From: Halisarca cf. caerulea
Lineage: Eukaryota > Porifera > Demospongiae > Chondrillida > Halisarcidae
Direction of reading: 5' to 3'
Length of the DNA: 64,000 nt
Assembly: GCA_963170055.1 (NCBI GenBank)
Contig: CAUJGJ010000397.1
Coordinates: forward strand, 12,145,301-12,209,300
In this document: positions 47,867 to 59,600 of the stretch, one piece after another
How the letters are laid out: the number at the start of each line of letters is the position of its first letter
How positions within the stretch are numbered: the stretch's first letter is position 1
Translations under genes and position numbers: made by a program
The notes under the pieces: model-generated
What the model was told of the DNA's origin: nothing
Seen by the model: the letters and a program-made list of their open reading frames with translations, nothing else
Database searches by the model: none

Positions 47867-48205
47867 TCCACTGATGTTCTTAGCATAAATGCTAGTATTG
47901 ACAAAAGATTGTAAGAAAACTTTGTACTAGTATGCTCAAATACTGGGAGCTAAACATTTTGTCTGAGTTTCATAGCATTATTAATAGTAAGAGAAAACTG
48001 ACCAGTGATGTCTTATTATATTCACTAACAGTAATTATATTCATGATCGTGAATATGATTACACAGTCATGAATATCATTTCCATGGGCACAGGTCCTGC
48101 TAGCAAAATTGTGTGTGTAAACGGGGCCAGCAAAACCACAGAAAGTGGGCCAAGACCAGTTCCTGTGGTTTTTGCACCTCAACTGGGCCAGTGTAAACGG
48201 GGTAT

Positions 48206-49024
48206 AAGACCTACAGCAATGTGTAGTTCATCATTAGACAAGCGAAGCCCTAGTGATGACACAGGCATGGCATTAAGCCAAGCTCTGGATTATTTTGAAC
48301 TTGCAGCCAAAAGCCGTGCCCTGGATTGAGGATCATTGCAGTTGGAGAGTAGGAATTCCTGCTGGAACTGAACTCTTGGCTGGTCCCATGACTTCTGAAC
48401 ATGGGAAATTCCCATGTCTGGCTGAGGAGTGTCTGATGGAAGACCCTCCCTCCAATTGGATAATGCCAAGTCTCGTTCCTTGTAAGTGATGGTGGATAGG
48501 TGAGGGGGAAGAAGTTGCTGCATAAGCACAGATGCTCCATCAGCTGAGGCCAAAAAGGCAGACGGTGCAAGATGGGCAGCACTTCTTATCCCAAGGCCAC
48601 CAGAGCCCACTGGGGAGAGTGGCTTGTGTAGCCAAGCAGAATCCTCACTGTGGAAGTTGATGTTTGTAATGTGAGAGACGGTGGACAACATCTGGTTGTC
48701 GAAAGACTGGATGGTGGGAGACAAAAATGCCGGAGAGGTACGTAAGATATGAAGCAGTTTCGGGATAGCGAAAGAGTGTCGTAGCAGGACAATAGCATCA
48801 TGGGACTGTAGATGGCAAAGACGCTCACCTATTAGCTTCAGCTGGTTTGTCTTATTCTGGAGGCATTCATTCACTGAGTTTGCATCACCAAGGGGGGAAC
48901 CTAGAAGGGTGGCTTGGCTAGGGTTAACAAACGACAGGTCTGGAAATGAAGACATCGGTGAATCTGCTGATGTCTGGTTGTGGCTGATGAACTCAGACTT
49001 TTCCACATTCAATTGTAAACCTAG
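48206..49024 (-). pseudogene. Post-catalytic region of the deleted LINE reverse transcriptase
   Basis: From 49024: EIEEIGKDLGLQLNVEKSEFISHN, LGSPLGD, LCHLQSHDAIVLLRHSFAIPKLLHILRTSP, WLHKPLSPVGSGGLGIRSA and LAPSAFLAS. A one-base shift near 48290 leads to AWLNAMPVSSLGLRLSNDELHIAVGL, after which Harbinger sequence begins. These are thumb and post-RT blocks of the LINE family. Confidence 0.7.
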
Positions 49025-49050
49025 ATCTTTGCCTATCTCTTCGATTTCCC

Positions 49051-49743
49051 TCAGATTGTAAAATCAATTTTTAGAAGGCCATGATGTTGTGGTAAGTTTC
49101 CTAGGTAAACTCTTGCAGCATGAACAGCAGCTTCAATTCCTCTGGGGACACCAAACCCAAGCTGGGTAGGGGCCAAAAGTTGTGGAATAGATTTCAATGC
49201 ATGGAGACTGGCACATTTGGCTGCAAGCCTTCTAAGAGTACATCCGATAGTGATTGGGCGTATCCCTCCACTCTTCTTCTGTAGGGCGATGAGAGTAGCG
49301 CCAATGGCTCGGGGAGTTCGGCCCTCAAGGATCAAGGTGAGTAGGCCCACCAACGCCTGTAACAGCAGATGTGCCCCATCCCCAGCGGACTGGCTACTGA
49401 GGTCCTTGAGGTGTTGGGGGAGAAGGCCGTCAGAGCCTCCACCGGAACCATTGGGGAAGGATGCAATTGATTTGGTGATTAACTCCAAGTCGACTGGAAA
49501 AGGTAGGGGATTGTCGAAATCCTGCTGGACTATGTTTGACTCGGGATGAGGAGGGGGATGCTTCAGTCTTAATGCACTAAGGGTGATGTCTGAGTGGTCA
49601 GCCATGGTGTCTTCACTGCATGCTAATCTCACAGCTCCCTTGTAATTCCCTTCCTCCAGTTTGCTAGATACTCTATCAGAGAGCCACTTAAGGTGTGGTC
49701 TTGAACTGGTTGAGTTGTTCCTCACTCCTTGGGTAGTAGGCAA
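49051..49743 (-). pseudogene. RT entry region of the deleted LINE
   Basis: NYKGAVRLACSEDTMADHSDITLSALRLKHPPPHPES, then FPNGSGGGSDGLLPQHLKDL, ATLIALQKKSGGIRPITIGCTLRRLAAKCA, LGFGVPRGIEAAVHAARVYL and LLKIDF. That last Asp is the first catalytic residue of the palm. The frame ends two codons later, at the deletion junction. Confidence 0.75.
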
Positions 49744-49759
49744 TCCAGCAGAAGATTCC

Positions 49760-50383
49760 TCATTGATCTGATTTGTTAACTAGTGTGGCTAAATTCCAGC
49801 GCTTACCACCTCTGCAGGGCATCCGGAAAAATTTTTTGGGGAATTGGAGAAGACGGCACCAAGATGGAATATCATTGTGAATGACAACTTGATCAATCGC
49901 AGAGGCCAGCTTTTTTGCTGCAGATACTCTGGATGCCCGGGGAATTCTTTTTATGATTCTGCAGGGCTGGCACAATAATCTTTTCATCTGCTGGATGTCA
50001 TCACTGTTAGCGACGCTAGCGCATGTTGGACTGGGTGTGGGTAAGGAGGTATCAGATCTTGAGTTGCTCGAAGAGATATTAGGAGCGTGATCATTTGATA
50101 AGTGGCTCGTGATTGGTAAAGAAGGGTCAGAACTTGAATCATTCGAAGATATAATAGGAACCTGTTCAGTCGATGAACGGGGTGAGGTCGGTAGAGTAGC
50201 GCTACATCTAGAACCGTTAATAATATTCTCACATCTAACGGGGCTTGACAGTGATGGCCAACAATCGACACATGATCTACCATTTTTGACACATTGGCAT
50301 CTGATACAACGACCATTCTTCATGCAGGAGCAGCATCGGGAAGACAATCGAGAAGAAGGCCGCGATCTCACGCCAGACGCCAT
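49760..50383 (-). pseudogene. N-terminal cysteine-rich region of the LINE
   Basis: Begins MASGVRSRPSS and contains CCSCMKNGRCIRCQCVKNGRSCVDCWP, a cysteine-rich CxC module. Related coral and sponge LINEs start with a 'CxCxKxGRxCxxCxP' module. A Ser/Pro-rich linker follows, then RVSAAKKLASAIDQVV and WCRLLQFPKKFFRMPCRGGKRWNLATLVNK, which joins the RT region after a stop or shift near 49750. Confidence 0.7.
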
Positions 50384-50494
50384 CTTATTCCGCCATCTTA
50401 TTATAATTGACTATTGATTAATAACTGGTAGTTATTACCCGGGGGATAACTAGCATACATGCCCAGTTTTTCCTTTGATCTTTCACAAACTGGG

Positions 50495-50580
50495 ATATAA
50501 ATATATATATATATTATATATAATATATATTATATTTAATATATATATTTGAATATATAATATATATATATATATATGAA
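50495..50580. repeat. AT microsatellite
   Basis: TA and TATAAT repeats upstream of hairpin C. Confidence 0.9.
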
Positions 50581-50626
50581 TAAATACATAGTGTTACAAT
50601 AGAGAATTTATACACTCCAATGCTTT

Positions 50627-50693
50627 GCAAGTGATTTGAGCATGTGCAGCAGCAGCCCCCACGAGTTGTTTTTTTTTAACTCGAATTACTAGT
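50627..50693. repeat. Hairpin C (same family as A and B)
   Basis: GCAAGTGATTTGAG and AACTCGAATTACTAGT arms with a CACGAGTT-T-run middle, in the same orientation as hairpin B but more diverged. Confidence 0.6.
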
Positions 50694-50743
50694 TTGTTCA
50701 CAAATTTCTGAGTAGCAATGATTGTCAAGTGACAAAAATGGTT

Positions 50744-50945
50744 GGATTGAGGATGTATAAAACCATTTTAAAATGGTAAAAGGATGTAGGATTGACACAG
50801 GACTGTGCAAAAAGGCATTATCAAAAAAGGATTCTCCAAAAACACTTGGGAACAAGAAGGGCGAGTCTAGACTTGGGAACAAGAAGGGCGAGTCTAGACT
50901 TGGGAACAAGAAGGGTGAGTCTAGCTAGATGGGGTAATAGGGCTA
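50744..50945 (+). mobile_element. Partial hairpin-ended element (delta) with a tandem triplet
   Basis: Shares GGATGTAGGATTGACACAGG and AAAGGATTCTCCAAAAACAC with 33410-34698. It then runs into three tandem units of about 31 bp (CTTGGGAACAAGAAGGGCGA type) at about 50846-50925. Confidence 0.75.
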
Positions 50946-52168
50946 GGTAGAGTTCGCATGTGGGACATGTCCATAAGCTACTTTAATGGCTTCCCAAAGT
51001 CTGAATTCTTCACAATATGTAGCAGAATTAACGCTAAACACTGCAGACTAAGCTAAGTTCAAACCAGAAAGCGCAATTCTCGTCAGTTTTTTTAATGCAT
51101 ACTGTACTATTTCAGGTAAGGCTCCACGTGGTCCTCCACATTCCTTGTCATCATCCTCTGGAATCAATCTTTCGGTAACTTTCTCGTTGGAAACTGCCCC
51201 ATAAGTTGATATAATAAATATCAGTAAATGTTATAAGTAGTATTAAAATGTTTAATAGTTTATTGCTCGTATAATATCTGTAAAGAAAGGGTGTGGGAGT
51301 ATTTATATGTATATTTAAACATGTGGATTTTGTGTACATATATTGTGCTAACTTATTATGGGTCACACATTGACCCTGGCACTGAGGAGGCGAAGGAGGA
51401 AGAGGCCTCGTTGGTGACAGCATCCTCCTTTCGCGCCTCCTGCAGCGCCGTTCCTTTTGAAGTTGGCTATGCTGTATATGAAAAAAGATTGATCTGTTGA
51501 ACAAAACTACAGAGATTTAAAATTCTATTTACAATGCATGTAATTTCTTCATCTTTGTCATTTTTCTAGAGGGAGACAGTGGGTGTGCATAAAGCATGCA
51601 CTAATAAGGAAAATATTCAATGTAATGCATTTTACTTGCAACTCTTTCCAATTCACTATCTTTCTCCTTTTCCTATATAGAGGGAAACATACACACATAC
51701 ACACACAACAAATTTTACTTACAACTTTTTCAACTTCATCTTTTTCCTTTCTTAATACAGTGGAACCTGTATAATCCGGCACTCATTGGGGAATGGTAAA
51801 CAGTGCTGGATTAGCACGTTGCTGGATTTGTAGAGGTTCTTAGTTTTCTGCCATGCGAATGATGATGCAATAAAACAGGCAGTTGTATTAAGCATATTAA
51901 GCATGTATATGCATACAGCAATGCATGCAGTTAACTAAGTTAATATAGCCCATGCAGTTATTCCAGTTTGAGGAATGCTATGTTTCCGAATATAGCGTAC
52001 TATCTTGGTACTATCTTGCTACAATCTGTGTGGTTATTGTCCACTGCTCCCAATAACATCTTTGTAAGCTCTCCCAGCCATGGCTATGGTGCCTACAGAA
52101 ATACACTAATACTCGCATGTAGAAATAACCCAGGCATGTAAAAACATATCGAATAATAGTATATGTAG
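50946..52168. other. Unassigned region with a Tigger-type end
   Basis: TACAGTGGAACCTGTATAATCC at about 51759-51780 resembles a Tigger/pogo TIR, but no matching right end is obvious. Open frames near 51150-51500 show no domain. Confidence 0.45.
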
Positions 52169-52267
52169 TAGTTATATCCTGTCCAGGTGTGTTACAGCAG
52201 AAATACAGTGCTGACTGACCGAGGGCGAAGCCCGACGTCATCAGCACACCTAAACAGGATATAACTA
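52169..52267. mobile_element. 99-bp palindromic MITE-like repeat
   Basis: The ends are TAGTTATATCCTGTCCAGGTGTG-like on the left (about 23 bp) and the complement on the right, with an inner GAGGGCGAAGCCCGA palindrome. Superfamily unknown. Confidence 0.65.
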
Positions 52268-52463
52268 ATTTGTATCCTGGCAACCGTTCACTGTTTACTG
52301 TTGGTGTGTACAGTCTCATCTAGAGTTGATCAGTTTTAGCCACTTACCCTACCAATTGACAGTTATTGACATCAATTAGGAAGTGTGCATATATCAGTGA
52401 CCTGTGCTACATCACTAATGTCAGCACACTTTTTCCTTTGATCCACCCATAATTTGCCCCACA

Positions 52464-55290
52464 ACACCTTAGCTTGCTCATTTTCTGTTACAGGAACGGG
52501 ACTCATTTCCCACCATCTCAGCGGCACCTCAAACCCATAATGCCTACAGATGTTGTAGTACACGACCTGCAAAGCCTTATTGTGCCTCTCCATGTAGAGA
52601 TTAAATCCCTTCTTCTTGTACTGGTTCAAGATGTACTTGATGGTCTCGATTCCCTCACCACAGTGACGGCAGTGTGTTACGCCTGCCTGTTTCATGCAAT
52701 TAGCCTTAAACGATCTCGCATAAAGGCAGTCGTCCTGAGTGGCGATGATAAGGCTTTCTGTTGTGCTTTGGAGCTGACCTTTGCACATCCACCGAAACGA
52801 CAAGTCAACATTGAGAGACGTGTTTGAATGCACGTCACTCAAGAATTTCCCCTGATGACTTGTGAGCAGCTCTAAGTTGCAACTGAGACATCTGAGCCTT
52901 CTGAAGCTCCCGAAGGATCCTCATCCGACCCGATGGAGGGTTAGCTGTCCACTCCACCTCACGTCCAGTCCCACGCAGGATCTTGCGTGCTGTTGGAGAC
53001 AAGCTGAAGGTACTCTTCTCCGCCCACAGAAGCGAGTGCTTGCGCACTGCCTCCATGAGTGGATCCTGCGATGACACGAGATAGACGGCATGACTTACAA
53101 TCTCCTGCTCCCAGACAAGCAGAAGGCTCTGGAGCCCCCTACCCCCCCCCTGTGAGCAAGGGAGATACAGCCTCTCCTGGGAGGCGTTTAGGTGGTGTGA
53201 ATGATACCTGCACAAGACCTTCCCTGTGAGAATGTCCAAGCCCTGCAGCTCCTTCCCAGTCCACTTCACTGTCACAAAACAATACCTCAAAAGAGATACT
53301 GTACTGCCAAGGTGTTGGTGGCATCGACCTTGTTCTTGGAGTTAAGTTGCAACTTCCATATCTTATGGAGCCTCTTCCTATACTCGCAAGTAACACAGTC
53401 CTTCACCAGCTTGTCATCAGTTGCAAACAAATGGTCAATTCCAAATACATGTACGTATCCTGGGGTGGCAAACACCGCATTGAATCAGGTTCCGGACTAG
53501 GGTTGTCAGGCCCCGGTAGTACCTTCCCCTTCTTCAAGTGTGCTGTCCCGCACTTCTTCAAGCCTAATTTCATGCCGATCGCACTCGCAACTCTATCCAC
53601 TACAGATAGGGTCTCATTCAGAGCAGCTGGGGTCTCGGCATAAACTTTCAAATCATCTATGTATAGCATATGCAATATGCTACTCTACAGCGTGCTGCGT
53701 CTGATTCTGTACCCTGTGCTCTTCCCTATCGCATGCAATAGAGGAAAGTGGACAGACAGAACAGAAGTGGAGACAAGGAATCCCCTTGGAACAGACCACG
53801 CTTGTAGGCAATTAGCTGTGTTCTTACATCCCCCCCCCCCCCTCCTCCCTAACCTCCATCGCCATTCTCCACTGCTTCTGCAGGCAACCAACAGTGGCTT
53901 TTCACCTACTCAGGTGCTGAGACGGTACTCAGTACTGAGTTAACCCACTTGCAGGGAACTCTGTTGTAGGCCTTCTCAAAATCGATCCAGCCCATGCTCA
54001 GAGTTCGGGACCCCTTATACTTGGCGTCCGTGATCACCATCTTGTCCACGGCCAGGCAGTCCATGCAACCCCTGACCCTTTTCCTGAGAGCACGTTGCTC
54101 AGCAGGGAGGATTCCAGTGGCTTCCATGTGAGCCGCAAGGCTGTCAGCCAGCACCGTAGTGGCAAACTTATATTGGGTGTTAAGACAGGTAGCTATGGTC
54201 CTGTAATTCCAAGGGTCCCTGTTCCTCTCCTTTCCTCTTGGGGATCAGGACAGTTCTGCCCATCACCAACTAATCTGGGAAAGACGTCTCCATGTTCAAG
54301 AGCTACTCTGTCACCTTACACAGGGACCGAGTGGCTTCAGGAAACACTTTCCACCAGAAGTTCACAATGCCATCTGGACCAGGGGCTGTCCATGGCTTGG
54401 CTTTCTTGATGATTTTCCAAAATCACGCCAAGTCCAGGCAAAGCTTGCTATTTGGTTGCAAGTCTCCTACTGAGAATTGCACTGTCCTCTTCCAATCCTG
54501 AACTTCCGCATCTCTCTAATCAATGTGGCCTTCTCTTTCTAGGATGTCAGCCCAGAACTCCTCAACACGCCCCTTGGTAGGTGCGTGCTGAGGCAGATGG
54601 TCAGAGTGGTTCAGAGGGGACTTCCTCTGGGTGGTCCAGAGATCATTCACCTGCCATTCTCATGTTGCTCCCTCATACTATTGAGTTTTCCCAGTGTCTC
54701 CTCACGCATCCCAAGGAGCCTCAAAAGGTTGAGAGTATGAAACTCCTTCTTTCCACCAGATCCACTTTTGCCGTGGGGTGGCTGCCACCTTGCTTCTTTG
54801 CCTCTGCTGATGAGCCGCCGAAACTTGAGGCCCTTCTCCCCTCTCCTCTGTCCCTCAAGTTTCGACTCGGGAGGTTTTGGGGGCTGCAAGGACACAGCCG
54901 CCGCATAGACCAATACAGTTCACTTCAAGCAGAGTCTTGGATTTTACCCCCTTCATCCACTGGTCGATCGCTGCATGTCTATCAGCATCCACGCATACCT
55001 CTCACCATTTTGTGCTTCTTCTCCCTCTCAGGTTTCCACCCTGCCTCAGCAGCTGGCAGTAGATCCGATCTACCTTCTCTACCAACTCTCTCAGTTCAGG
55101 ATCAGAATCAAGTACATCCTCTTCTGGTTCGCCCTGAGTATATACAGGTCTAGACCACCTTCGCGAAGCAGGACCAAGGTCCTCCTCCCTGGGCATCCTG
55201 GTATCACTTACGTCTGAGGAGGTGATGTTTGGGCCACCAATCTCCATGTCCCCTGGCAGAGACGGTGGGGAAAGAACTCTATTCCCCATT
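52464..55290 (-). pseudogene. R2-like LINE protein copy 2, degenerate
   Basis: Fragments in order: N-terminal linker (55289-55002), linker (54913-54647), and RT entry and fingers including ILPAEQRALRKRVRGCMDC and MGWIDFEKAYNRVPCKWV (54154-53906). Next come palm YIDDLKVYAE with KKCGTAHLKKGKV (53675-53403), thumb/linker (53290-52835) and THCRHCGEGIETIKYILNQY (near 52660). The YIDD replaces YMDD of copy 1, and a Tyr replaces the last Cys of the knuckle. Frequent shifts show it is older or faster-decaying than copy 1. At the position of the copy-1 stop (2443) it has TGT. Confidence 0.75.
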
Positions 55291-55730
55291 GGTCGCAGCT
55301 ACAGAATCAGCCATAGGTACTTCCGCCATCTGTTGCTTCTTCAGAGATCTTACTCTCTTCATCAACGCATTTGCTGTAGTGAGGTACTCTGAATAGTGTG
55401 ATCTCCAATCTGAAGGAGCCTCTTGGCCACACCCAGTGACGGATCAGCTGAGCTAAGCCGGTACAGCTCCATCAGATGTTGTTGATCTTTTGCACTAGTC
55501 CAGGTAATCCTACTCTTCCTAGTCCATGCTCCATGACTCTCTCTGCCCCGTAAATCGGTCAGCTTCTACAGGGTAAGCACCACCTGTAATGTCCCTTATC
55601 AAGGGACACCCTACAGGCGAGGCACACAAGGATGTGAAATTGCTTGGCAAGCCAGCGTTCGTATCCTCTTGTGTGCACCTGGGATTACTGTCACCTAACG
55701 AGTTCTTTCTTCTTGTAATCCAGTTTGACG
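52464..55730 (-). mobile_element. R2-like LINE copy 2, 3'-truncated, lacking the 15.9-kb insertion
   Basis: Aligns with copy 1 (1009-2868 plus 18791-20210). At the position where copy 1 carries the giant transposon, copy 2 (about 53890-53910) is continuous. Similarity ends at 52464, after AAGGTGTTGTGGG, so the restriction-like endonuclease region is missing. Confidence 0.85.
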
Positions 55731-55734
55731 CAGG

Positions 55735-57070
55735 ACCGGGGGATTAGCCCATGACTGACGGGTGACTGCTTTAGTGTTGCACACGGGCATTATAGCGCTT
55801 TTTGAAAGTTGGGGATTACAGGTGACAAAGTTATAGAATTTGTGGAATTTGTCACATTTTACCTATACGTCATGACCAACAGAAGGTAAACGTTGTAATA
55901 CGTCATCAGTAGTGGGCGCTTACAGTGGTTTAGCGATAGCAGAATCTTTTGAATCTTATCGACTTTGAAAAGGCAAAAAGCCGTTTTGTGCCTTAATAAG
56001 TTTTGTTTAGGTATTTATAGAAGAAGCACATCAATGTTTAGTCGCAATGTTCAAGCTACACTAGTACTGTCAAAAAGGGCCAGGTACCGCCGATATCATC
56101 CTTCCCACCTCGAATGATCGTTGCAGAATGCCGAATCCATGTAAGAAAGTGCTGTGACAGGTAACTGCACTATACTATCCAGGATATCCTAGATCACGAA
56201 TGAAACACTAGCTGAAATCGGCAAAATGTTAGCAGGCTCAGTCTACTTTCTGACTTTGTACTAATCAATTGATTTCGCACGCAAGCTAGTGCCACTGTCT
56301 CTGCGTCTTAGTAGTCAAGTATGCCACTTTCGCCGCAGATATGACTATCAATGACAAGAATATATGCATAAGAACTCACCGATACATGTTGGAACCATTT
56401 AATGAAAAATAGAACTTTCCGCACAACAAATTGTCGACCAGGTCGATGGTTCACGTAGTCGATAACATTGCAGGGCGCTTATTTCCAATGTACCATACGA
56501 ATTTAAATGCCCAATACTGATGATGTGCACCTTACGTCATTCTAAAATGGCGGATTGGAACCGTCCTGCAAATATATCGTGTTTTGGGGACGTGTACCCG
56601 GGACTTTCTCTGAACAACAAAAGAATCCAACGATTTAAAATACTTTTGTCTACTTGTTTTCGCTGAGCGGGGATTATATAAGCAGATTAGCCCAAGATAT
56701 TACTATTTTAATTGTCATTTTTAGCCATTTTTACCCGCTAAAAGTACATTTTTCGTTATAACTATTTCAGTTGGAGTTATATGTTCTCCACTTAGCATCC
56801 ATATCTTAAATGAACTTTACTCTTTCATCTCATGCACGTCCCCAAATCGACGTTTATAGAAAAAGTGTACCTTTTTCAAAATCATTTTTATACTTCTGCG
56901 TATGACACATGGGCCTGTTTTGTAGTTTATTGTTTCGATAAATAACATTAAAACACTAAACAGTTGTAAAAATCGACGTACCTTGTTGTTTGAGCTGTAA
57001 ATTTCGATGTATATATTACCATTTCGAGCGGCGGCCATTTTCTTCCCCAGTCGAAAAGCGCTATAATGAG
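55735..57070. other. Non-coding region
   Basis: No gene recognised. It contains CpG-bearing sequence and AAAATGGCGG near 56540, which could be part of an animal promoter or 5' exon, but nothing can be assigned. Confidence 0.4.
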
Positions 57071-57074
57071 CCTG

Positions 57075-57590
57075 TGTGTTTGAAACGTGTATCGAAATTC
57101 ATGATTAGCATGACATTGCAAGAATTGCAAATAACTAAAAAATAAACTAGCTAAATTTATTTTGTACAAATAACAACAATGATTTGAGAAAGCAAAGTAT
57201 TTATATATTAGCTGACATTGGGAATGTTTGAAATGTGCATCAAAATTCATGAACAGCATGATATTGCAAGAATTGCAAATTAATTAAAAAATAAATTAAC
57301 TAAATTTCATTTTGTGCAAATAGCAAAGATTTGAGAAAGCAAAGTATTTATATGTTTGCTAAAATTGGCAATGTTTGAAACGTATATCGAAATTCATGAA
57401 CAGCATGATATTGCTAGAATTGCAAATAACTTAAAAAAAATAAATTAGCTAAATTTTATTTTGTGCAAATAACGATTTGTGAAAGCAAAGTAACTGTTTA
57501 CTGACATTGGCAATGTTTGAAACGTGCATCCAAATTCATGAAGAGCATGACATTGCAAGAACTGCAAATAACAAATAAGCAGCAATGGTT
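57075..57590. repeat. 144-149-bp tandem repeat, about 3.5 copies
   Basis: The anchor TTTGAAACGTGTATCGAAAT recurs at about 57079, 57228, 57372 and 57516, with diverged sequence between. Units include ATTGCAAGAATTGCAAAT and TTTGAGAAAGCAAAGTA. Confidence 0.9.
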
Positions 57591-57619
57591 GTTTCGTGTT
57601 GCTATAAAGCTCTAGGAGA

Positions 57620-57787
57620 ATGCCTACAGGCAAGCTTTGGTGCATTGTCATTAAAGAAGACTTCCTTACTACACACTATAGTGACGGCGAAGAATTCCTA
57701 AACAAAAATGATGAGCCAATCGGTCCAATTCAGACCGTGAAGCATGTCAAAACCAAAGACAGGCTGCACAAGAGCGACTCCATAAAA
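57620..57787 (+). CDS. Possible first exon of an unrecognised gene
   Basis: MPTGKLWCIVIKEDFLTTHYSD, IGPIQTVKHVKTKDRLHKSDSIK, ending at a GTGAGC donor. A similar-looking exon lies at 62536. Small 'W.IV...' exons with later basic residues are seen at the start of some transposon-linked genes. No downstream exon was found. Confidence 0.35.
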
Positions 57788-57811
57788 GTGAGCGTATTAT
57801 ATGCAGAATAA

Positions 57812-58170
57812 TATTATTCTATCGTGAGAATGGTTATTCGCGCTACAACTTGCATTATGCACGTTACATTTTGAAACCAGTAATCATTCAAATATTATAG
57901 TTCAGTAACATACAAAAATAATTCAATACATTCTATACATACTCTGAAACAATACACAATTGCAGTTACAATAACAAAAATTCTACACAATGTCGTGTTA
58001 TCAGGTCATATTCAAGAGTTCTGTAAAGGTTGTTCTTCGTTTGAAGACCTTTGACATCACGGCAAATTCTTTTTGTCGTCTCTTCGGTGAATTCACTGAT
58101 GCTGACCAATTTCTGAGGATATGGGAAACAAGAACAAGATATACTCCAGGTGAACTTAGAGTTTGTAATA
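57812..58170. other. Spacer with no clear gene
   Basis: AT-rich. Open frames near 57990-58187 have no recognisable domain. Confidence 0.4.
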
Positions 58171-58265
58171 CAGTGAAACCTCTATAATAAGGACACCATT
58201 GGGACAACCATTAGTGAACTGTCCTGCTCATGTATAGAGGTGTCCTTATTTCCGGGGTTTTACGT
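58171..58265. mobile_element. Tigger-type MITE, about 95 bp
   Basis: Left end TACAGTGAAACCTCTATAAT followed by AAGGACACC. Right end GGTGTCCTTATTTCCGGGGT and TTTACGTA, complementary at most positions. It has the start of a pogo/Tigger-type terminal repeat. Confidence 0.65.
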
Positions 58266-58449
58266 ATAATGTAAACATGTCAAAGAAAGGGATGTTAAGT
58301 TCGGCATGCAGAGCAACGGTGTCCTGCTAAAGGAGGTGCCAAATAGTGTGTCAGCAGGGAATTGCTGTACGCACAAGTATAGGAAATACAAGAGTGTGTG
58401 AGTGAGGAATGGTTGAGTGTGTGAGTAGGGAATGCGAATAGTTGAGTGT

Positions 58450-59600
58450 GTGAGTGGGAGTTGTATACTTTCACACTGAACACACATGAGTGTTCTGATA
58501 ATGTGCTGTGGGTGTATGTTAGTATAGTACTGGATATGGTGGAGCTAAAGCCAATCTTCGCACTAGCACCACCCAGCTGCTTTCACACTGAAACACTTGA
58601 CTGTTCCAAAGTGCTGTGAGTATAATTTATTTGTACTGTTATTATGGTTAATGGTGCTAAATCAATGTTTGGCACTAGCACAACCTGTTTTCACACTGAA
58701 ACACACATGAGCCCTATGATGTGCTGTGGGTCGCTTAATAATAGGTCAGTCACTTAGTAGTACTGAATTTGGTTGAGCCAAAATTAATATTTGCACTAGC
58801 ACCCCCTGCTTTCACACTGAAAAACATGACTATTGCAAAGTGCTGCGGGTATAATTTATTGGTACTCCATATGGTGGTGCTAAAACCAATACTTGAACTA
58901 GCACGACCTGCTATCGCACTGAAACACATGAGTGTTCCGAACTGGTGTGGGTGTAATTTATTAGGGCTGGATATGGTGGAGCTAAAACCAATATTTCCAC
59001 TAGCACCACCTGCTTTCGTACTGAAACACTTGATTGTTCCGAAGTGCTGTAGGTATAATTTATTAGTACTTCATATATGGTCGTGTTAAAACCAATATTT
59101 GCACTAGCAACACGTACTTTCACACTGAAACACACATGAGTGTTCCAAAGTGCTGTGGGTGTAATTTATTATTAATAACCCAACACATTCGAAGTGGACA
59201 TACAAGTGTACTTTGAAGATCTGTGGGTGTAATTCAGTTGTACTCTATATAGGGGAACTATAAATAATATTTAACACTAGCACCACATACTTTCACACTG
59301 AACGCACATGAGGGTTTGGATGTGCTGCGGGTGTAAGTTAGTAGTACTGAATATGGTTGTCCTAAAGCCAATACAGTCGAACCTCGTTAACATGAAACTG
59401 CATAACACAAAATATCTTTTAACATGAAATGCTAGCCAAGTCCAAGTGCAGGTCCAAGCATAACATGTAGTACTATTTACATGTAATACTGTTAAGATGA
59501 AACTTTAGCACAGTTCCCTGAGTTTCATGTTAACGAGGTTTGACTGTATTTGCACTATAGCACCACCTGCTTTCACACTAAAACACTACAAAAAAAACTT
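58450..59600. repeat. About 105-118-bp tandem repeat, nine copies
   Basis: The anchor TTTCACACTGAAACAC recurs at about 58470, 58580, 58690, 58808, 58912, 59013, 59118, 59292 and 59570. Each is followed by GTTCCAAAGTGCTGTGGGT-like text and preceded by GCACTAGCACCACC. The last unit is split by a MITE. Confidence 0.88.
59374..59546. mobile_element. 173-bp pogo/Tigger-type MITE
   Basis: The ends are CAGTCGAACCTCGTTAACAT and the complement of ATGTTAACGAGGTTTGACTG, flanked by TA at 59372-59373 and 59547-59548. Neighbouring tandem units give the pre-insertion sequence CCAATATTTGCAC, confirming a single TA target. Confidence 0.93.

Larger units (their letters stand above)
47285..48205. mobile_element. 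PIF/Harbinger fragment inside the LINE
   Basis: Contains the MYB-like DNA-binding ORF (+) and part of the DDE transposase (-). The right edge at about 48206 starts CCGTTTACACTGGCCCAG, which resembles a Harbinger-type end. The matching left end and a 3-bp duplication are not visible, so one side is truncated. Confidence 0.65.
46927..50400 (-). mobile_element. LINE with CxC-rich N terminus, internally deleted
   Basis: Pieces in order on the minus strand: N terminus and linker (50383-49760), RT start (49743-49051), post-catalytic region (49024-48206) and C terminus (about 47285-46933). The RT catalytic centre is missing at the 49051/49012 junction. Harbinger-derived sequence lies between 48206 and about 47285. 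Confidence 0.75.

Noticed and set aside
52474..53643. Plus-strand open frames across LINE copy 2
   Set aside because: They are antisense shadows of the minus-strand LINE protein, with the same sequence in copy 1 coding on the other strand.
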